NCBI RefSeq assembly: GCF_000230715.2
Contig: NC_019792.1
Location: 1,922,001 to 1,986,000, forward strand
Direction: 5' to 3'
Length of the DNA stretch: 64,000 bases
Source of the DNA: Natronobacterium gregoryi SP2
GTDB lineage: Archaea; Halobacteriota; Halobacteria; Halobacteriales; Natrialbaceae
Below are positions 60,209 through 64,000 of the stretch, piece after piece (positions within the stretch are counted from its first letter, which is position 1; the number at the start of each line of letters is the position of its first letter). The position numbers were made by a program, and so were the translations under genes. The notes beneath the pieces are model-generated. The model saw only the letters and a program-made list of their open reading frames with translations. It made no database searches and was not told where the DNA came from.

Positions 60209-61278
60209 AGAGGGTGTCATAGAACGAGTAGCACACCAAAGAGCAGGGTGAACGCTGAGGTGGATGAGTTCAGCGACCCTGCAAGATGATCCTTCGGTAG
60301 AGTCGTTCTTCAATGTCGCGGAGACCGAGACGCTAGCGTTGTTTGAACACCTTTCCTTCAAGTTTCTCGAAGAGTTCGACGTGTTCGCCCCGGCGCAGAC
60401 GGGGCGAACACGAGAGCACAAACCACCAGAGCTGATGCGTGGCTTTCTCCACTGCTACTACAAGGACATCTACGGTATTCGCCCCGTCGAACGAGAGCTT
60501 CAAAACACGGTTGTCTGGCTGAGCTATGGCTTCGATCGACCGCCGTCGAGAGACGCGGTCGATCGTTTCCTCACTGGCCTCGAACACGTCGTTGACGAAG
60601 TCTTTGACCGACTCGTCGAGCAGGCCGCCGTCCGCGGCCTGCTCGACTTGACCTACTGCATCGATTCAACGGACGTGAGGGCGATGCCTGCCGATCAAGA
60701 TGCGTCGAAGTGCTACGATCCAACCGACGATGAGTACTACTACGGCTACGGCTGTACGATCGTCTCGACCGGGCAAAAGATCCCGATCGCGGCGGAGTTC
60801 ACAGAGAGTAAACAAGCGCCAGAGGAGATGGCGATGCGCGTCACGCGTGACGCGCTCGCCGTCGCCAAGCCGATTTGGATGGTTGGTGACAGCGCCTACG
60901 ACACGCCCGACTGGCACGACCACCTGCTGACCGCAGGGGTCGTGCCAGTCGCTCCGTACAACGCGCGAAACACCGATGACCCGAAAGACATCGAGTACAG
61001 GGTCGAAGACCGCATCGAACAACACAGCAAGGACGTCCAGCTGAAGCAGTCCACGCTGGATGAGACGTACAACCGCCGTACTGGAGTCGAACGAACCAAC
61101 GAATCAGTGAAGGACTGCGGCCTCGGGCGAACGCACGCCCGAGGCCGCGTCCACGCACGGGCTCAGGTGTTTCTTGCCCTGTGCCTTCGTCTCGTCGTCG
61201 CAATCACCAACTACGAACGCGGAGACAATCCGGGAAGTACGATCATCACGGTGTGAGAAGAGTTCTATGACACCCTCT
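60209..61278 (+). mobile_element. Complete insertion sequence with 17-bp inverted repeats (IS5-like)
   Basis: Exact terminal inverted repeats AGAGGGTGTCATAGAAC at 60209-60225 and, inverted, 61262-61278 frame one intact transposase gene. Total length 1070 bp, typical for IS5-group elements. Flanking bases (GAG left, ACG right) show no direct repeat, so the target duplication is absent, degraded or the boundary is off by a few bases. Confidence 0.88.
60264..61256 (+). CDS. IS5-type DDE transposase
   Basis: 330 aa, intact. Catalytic triad: Asp134 in TYCIDSTDVRAMPAD, Asp209 in WMVGDSAYDTPDWHD and Glu276 in YNRRTGVERTNESVKD. The spacing and the Y-(2)-R-(3)-E-like segment NRRTGVERTNE are those of IS4/IS5 superfamily enzymes. 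The N-terminal helical domain (RPPSRDAVDRFLTGLEHVV) binds the ends. It lies within 17-bp inverted repeats, so the IS is probably active. No homologous pieces occur elsewhere in the window. Confidence 0.88.
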   Translation: MSSATLQDDPSVESFFNVAETETLALFEHLSFKFLEEFDVFAPAQTGRTREHKPPELMRGFLHCYYKDIYGIRPVERELQNTVVWLSYGFDRPPSRDAVDRFLTGLEHVVDEVFDRLVEQAAVRGLLDLTYCIDSTDVRAMPADQDASKCYDPTDDEYYYGYGCTIVSTGQKIPIAAEFTESKQAPEEMAMRVTRDALAVAKPIWMVGDSAYDTPDWHDHLLTAGVVPVAPYNARNTDDPKDIEYRVEDRIEQHSKDVQLKQSTLDETYNRRTGVERTNESVKDCGLGRTHARGRVHARAQVFLALCLRLVVAITNYERGDNPGSTIITV

Positions 61279-61318
61279 ACGGAAACGCCTTTCCACGACC
61301 GGAACCCACTTGGAAACG

Positions 61319-61627
61319 ATGCTACTCGCCTCGATCCCGACCGATCCCGTTACGCTTCTGTTGGCGCTTTTCGCGCTGTTCGGACTGCCGCTGATCGTCT
61401 TCGGTCTGGTTCTCTTCTACGCGGGCTACGTTCGGTACGACGCCGACCGGTCGCTCGAGGAGCTACAGACCGAACTCGAGGACTCGGCGGACTCCGGACA
61501 GTCGGCCGAGACGGCTGTGATCGACGAGCGTGACCGTGACCGTGACCGTGACCGTGACCGTGATCGAGCAACGGGAACGGAGCGACGGCAAGCCGACGAC
61601 GCCACGGGAGCGGACGACGATCGGTAG
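61319..61627 (+). CDS. Small membrane protein with Arg-Asp repeat tail
   Basis: 102 aa from the ATG at 61319. One or two transmembrane helices (TLLLALFALFGLPLIVFGLV then LFYAGYVRY), followed by an acidic helix and an (Arg-Asp)n run encoded by a CGTGAC hexanucleotide repeat of about six units at 61530-61565. The start lies 41 bp past the IS right end. Function unknown. Confidence 0.6.
   Translation: MLLASIPTDPVTLLLALFALFGLPLIVFGLVLFYAGYVRYDADRSLEELQTELEDSADSGQSAETAVIDERDRDRDRDRDRDRATGTERRQADDATGADDDR
61530..61565 (+). repeat. Hexanucleotide tandem repeat (CGTGAC)n
   Basis: About six CGTGAC units in frame in the small membrane protein gene, producing alternating Arg-Asp. The unit keeps the reading frame on gain or loss, so copy number may vary by slippage. 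Confidence 0.8.
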
Positions 61628-61688
61628 TCGTCTGTGTCGATCGGTGCCGTCGTTTTGGGTGCATTCTCGAGTCGCTGGCGGGGTGCAG

Positions 61689-62756
61689 TCACTCTGGTTG
61701 TGGCGGCTCTGTTTCTGAAGACGACAGTGTGACTTGTTCGTCGCCGTGGTTGGTCACCCGGCTGAAGACGGTTAGTCCGGCTTTGAACACGGCGAGTAGG
61801 ACGGGCCCGAGGAACAGCCCCATAATCCCAAGTAGGTAGATTCCGCCGATAACGCCGACGAGGACGACTGCGGGGTGGAGCCCGGAGCCGTGGTCGACGA
61901 ACAGTGCACGCAGATAGTTGTCGACTACCGAGAGGACGGCGATACCGTACGTGAACAACACGACTGCCTGCAGGGGATCGGCGGTGATTGCGAGGTAGAT
62001 AACCGCAGGCCCCCAGACCAGCCAGACGCCGATCGCCGGCAGGAAAGAGACGATGATCATCACGACCATCCAGAAGGTCACGTTGGGGACGCCGAGCAGG
62101 TAGAAGCCGAGGCCGCCGAGCATGCCCTCGACGAGCGCGACGAGGACGTGACTCTGGATCACTGCCCACGTGACGACTTCGATCTCGTCGAACAGCTCCT
62201 CGCGGACGTCGTCCTCGAGCGGGGTGACGGCACTGACCCAGGCGACGAACGTCCGGCCGTCGACGAGCAGGTAGTAGAGGACGAACACGAGCACGAGCAT
62301 GCCGAAACTCATCCGGACGCTGGCATTTAACAGGCCGACGATCTCCATCAGTACGACCTCGACAGCGCCACCGATCGAGCCTTCGATTTCCGAGAGGAGC
62401 TCGGCCTCGATCGACGCGAGTACTTCTTCTTCGATTCCGGCGTCGATCGCGGCCTCGCGAAGTGTTTCGATGGCAGCCAGTTCGTCGAACCCGTCCAGAA
62501 AGTCGAAGGTCGTCTGGAGGAGGATGATAGAGAAAAACAGAATCGGAACGACTGCGGCGACGATGGCAAACGCAGTCAACGCGAGCCCGGAGACGCGTTC
62601 GTCGACCCGCTTCTCGAGTCGTTGATGAACCGGATAGAGGACGAACGCGAGGAGGCCAGCAGCCATCACGTACTGTAACAGCGGCGCGACGAGCAAGGCG
62701 GCGATCGACCCCAGTGCGACGAGCAGAGCGCCAAAAAACGCCGTACGAGCGTCCAT
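61689..62756 (-). CDS. AI-2E family transporter
   Basis: 355 aa with about eight transmembrane helices. Family features are PLLQYVMAAGLLAFVLYPVH near the N-terminus, the long extracytoplasmic loop between helices 3 and 4 (about 90-145), the core WAVIQSHVLVALVEGMLGGL and NVTFWMVVMIIVSFLPAIGV, and HPAVVLVGVIGGIYLLGIMG. Named for a proposed autoinducer-2 export role, but archaeal members are of unknown substrate. Acidic C-terminal tail. Confidence 0.88.
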   Translation of the reverse strand: MDARTAFFGALLVALGSIAALLVAPLLQYVMAAGLLAFVLYPVHQRLEKRVDERVSGLALTAFAIVAAVVPILFFSIILLQTTFDFLDGFDELAAIETLREAAIDAGIEEEVLASIEAELLSEIEGSIGGAVEVVLMEIVGLLNASVRMSFGMLVLVFVLYYLLVDGRTFVAWVSAVTPLEDDVREELFDEIEVVTWAVIQSHVLVALVEGMLGGLGFYLLGVPNVTFWMVVMIIVSFLPAIGVWLVWGPAVIYLAITADPLQAVVLFTYGIAVLSVVDNYLRALFVDHGSGLHPAVVLVGVIGGIYLLGIMGLFLGPVLLAVFKAGLTVFSRVTNHGDEQVTLSSSETEPPQPE

Positions 62757-62851
62757 ACGCCGTCTTGTGTTGGGGATGACGTAAACGTTGACATTACGCG
62801 GGAAGCACAGCCGGGACTGGCTTCTCGTTCTGTGAACCCGACCTGGGTGTG

Positions 62852-62939
62852 CTAGTTCTTTGGCAAGTCTGAACGGATGAGTGAAACCGAATGCGGTCGT
62901 CTGGGTTCACGCAGCAGTCGACGCTTGGCGGAGTACTAG
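62852..62939. repeat. Family B (CTAG-bounded) element, copy 4
   Basis: 88 bp from CTAG to CTAG, reverse-complement match of 10524-10611 at 86 of 88 positions. The inner part folds as in the other copies. It lies between the AI-2E and CPBP genes. Confidence 0.82.
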
Positions 62940-62976
62940 ATTTTTCGAGCGGGTTCTCGGCGGCTGGGAACCGTCG

Positions 62977-63702
62977 TCACAGCGGGATCGGCAGCCAGGT
63001 GATCGCCTCGAGTACCGGCGTTGGATCGAACAGGGGGTCGTGGAGGACGAGCCAGTCGAGCAGGACGAGTCCGGCACCGTGTGCGATCACGGAGGGGAGA
63101 ATCGAGTCGGACTTGTAGTCGACTGCGCCGAAGAGGATGTCGGTCGGGCCGGACAGCAGGAACTCGATCGGTGGTTTCGAAGAGTGATGGATCATGTAGA
63201 CGATCGGGCTGATAAGGACTGCTTTGAAGCCGATCTCTTTGACGCCGACACAGAGCAAGCCGCGGTAGTACGTCTCTGCGGCGAGTGCTAGTACGAACAG
63301 TTTGACAGCGTGGGGGAGAAACTCCTCCATCGCGGCCGAGGTCTCCCACATCGGGTAGAACGCCCTGATCGTCGGCAGAGTCGATCCGACCAGGTAGAAG
63401 GGGAAGACGAAAAGCGAGAGCAACGCAGCGTTCCGGAGCGCGACCCGGTTTATCCTCCAGCCGATGTGATTGCCGTGTGTCAGTCCCAACGTCAACGGCC
63501 CGCCGATCAGGAGAATCGCGTCGACGACGACCCGACCGGTGAGGTCGCCGCTTGGGACGTACCGCATCCACAGCAACGTCAGGACGGCACCGGTCAGAAG
63601 CGATTTCTGGAACCAGGAGAGACGGTCGAACTGATCGCGAAGCCAGCCAGTAGCGGTTCGCTGTCGGCTGTGTCGTTGCGATCGCTGTTCCTCACCTGCC
63701 AC
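62977..63702 (-). CDS. CPBP family intramembrane protein
   Basis: 241 aa with about seven transmembrane helices. The CPBP/Abi motifs are LALAAETYYRGLLCVG (motif 1 with Glu and Arg), MIHHSSKPP (motif 2 His) and SVIAHGAGLVLLDW (motif 3 His). Motif 1 reads AETYYR where the standard pattern is EExxxR, so the first Glu is replaced by Ala. It could be a CAAX-type prenyl protease or a non-proteolytic relative. Start ATG 63702. Confidence 0.78.
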   Translation of the reverse strand: MAGEEQRSQRHSRQRTATGWLRDQFDRLSWFQKSLLTGAVLTLLWMRYVPSGDLTGRVVVDAILLIGGPLTLGLTHGNHIGWRINRVALRNAALLSLFVFPFYLVGSTLPTIRAFYPMWETSAAMEEFLPHAVKLFVLALAAETYYRGLLCVGVKEIGFKAVLISPIVYMIHHSSKPPIEFLLSGPTDILFGAVDYKSDSILPSVIAHGAGLVLLDWLVLHDPLFDPTPVLEAITWLPIPL

Positions 63703-63708
63703 AGGTGG

Positions 63709-63993
63709 TTAGTCGTCTGCGGTCGGAACCGGTCCAGTCCCAACGACGTCGCGGACGTGGTCCTCGAACTCCTGACGACGCTGGAAGTACGTCTCGTCGA
63801 CGTCCTCGAGAACGGTCGACAGCTCGTGAGGGCCGTCGGGCGTCCGGAGGACGCTGTCGCCCTCGAGACGCTCGAGTTCGCTTTTTTCTTTGGGCCAGGT
63901 CAGTCGAGAGCTGACGCGGGCAAGCGGTACGCCTTCGACCGGAGTTGCCTCGCCGAGGGTCACGGCTGGTTCGTCGTCCTCGTCCTCGCTCAT
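63709..63993 (-). CDS. DUF5789 family protein
   Basis: 94 aa. SRLTWPKEKSELERLEGDSV followed by LRTPDGPHELSTVLEDVDET and FQRRQEFEDHVRDVVGTGPV is characteristic of haloarchaeal DUF5789. Very acidic N-terminus. It lies 6 bp upstream of the CPBP gene on the same strand, so it is probably the first gene of a two-gene operon. Function unknown. Confidence 0.8.
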   Translation of the reverse strand: MSEDEDDEPAVTLGEATPVEGVPLARVSSRLTWPKEKSELERLEGDSVLRTPDGPHELSTVLEDVDETYFQRRQEFEDHVRDVVGTGPVPTADD

Positions 63994-64000
63994 GGTTGGG

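Noticed and set aside
1-64000. tRNA, rRNA or other known structured RNA
   Set aside because: I looked for T-loop and acceptor patterns in the gaps and found none. A tRNAscan-SE and Infernal run would settle it.

Overview
The window is chromosomal DNA from a haloarchaeon. The proteins are strongly acidic, the DNA is GC-rich, promoters are mostly leaderless with TATA boxes 25-35 nt before the ATG, and many secreted proteins carry Tat (RR) signals with lipoboxes. Many gene families are specific to Halobacteria (DUF1102, DUF5305, DUF5786, DUF5789, HalOD1, DUF7344, a VTE3-like methyltransferase). Placement in Natrialbaceae (Natrinema/Haloterrigena/Natronorubrum type) is my inference from gene content and repeat style, not proven.

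Layout. 1-7.6 kb: a secretion and surface-fibre module with a private signal peptidase I (SipW-like), DUF5305, a membrane-anchored DUF1102-type protein, two small DUF1102 proteins, a membrane wHTH regulator (DUF7344) and a further DUF1102-like secreted protein. 7.9-11.4 kb: proteasome-activating nucleotidase PAN, pyruvoyl arginine decarboxylase and small haloarchaeal proteins. 11.4-20.6 kb: the complete A-type ATP synthase operon in the order H-I-K-E-C-F-A-B-D on the minus strand, with repeat elements lodged between atpB and atpD. 20.9-28.5 kb: a VTE3-like methyltransferase, a pilin-like protein, a divergent pair (secreted coiled-coil protein and membrane-anchored wHTH regulator), a COG2108 radical SAM protein, DUF373 and a polyprenyl diphosphate synthase. 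28.6-32.3 kb: a chemosensory pair (Tat lipoprotein binding protein plus transducer). 32.9-40.7 kb: EtfA/EtfB, a TRAM protein, a SpoIIM protein, an AstE-like/PLP-enzyme/Nudix run and an LPG-synthase-like membrane protein with a methyltransferase. 41-50 kb: a lipoprotein, a MinD-like ATPase, aRF1 and assorted small genes. 50-59.9 kb: DUF5786, DUF99, UDG family 4, an Ig-like secreted protein, NpdG, thioredoxin, UspA, Sec61-beta, PdxT, DUF151, HisE, a copper-binding four-helix protein, DUF5518 and a NOG1-type GTPase. 60.2-61.3 kb: an intact IS with 17-bp inverted repeats. 61.3-64 kb: an AI-2E-type exporter, a CPBP protein and DUF5789.

The most unusual feature is not a gene. About fifteen dispersed imperfect palindromes (family A, mostly 80-95 bp, outer arm TGATACGG-TTGCTGT) occupy the intergenic gaps. 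In seven of them the TGA at the element edge is exactly the stop codon of the adjoining gene. A second, unrelated family (family B, 86-88 bp, bounded by CTAG) has two copies 52 kb apart in inverted orientation that differ at only 2 of 88 positions, which suggests recent movement. Both families look non-autonomous, and no matching transposase is visible here.

All calls come from reading the sequence by eye. DUF names are recalled family resemblances, not search results.
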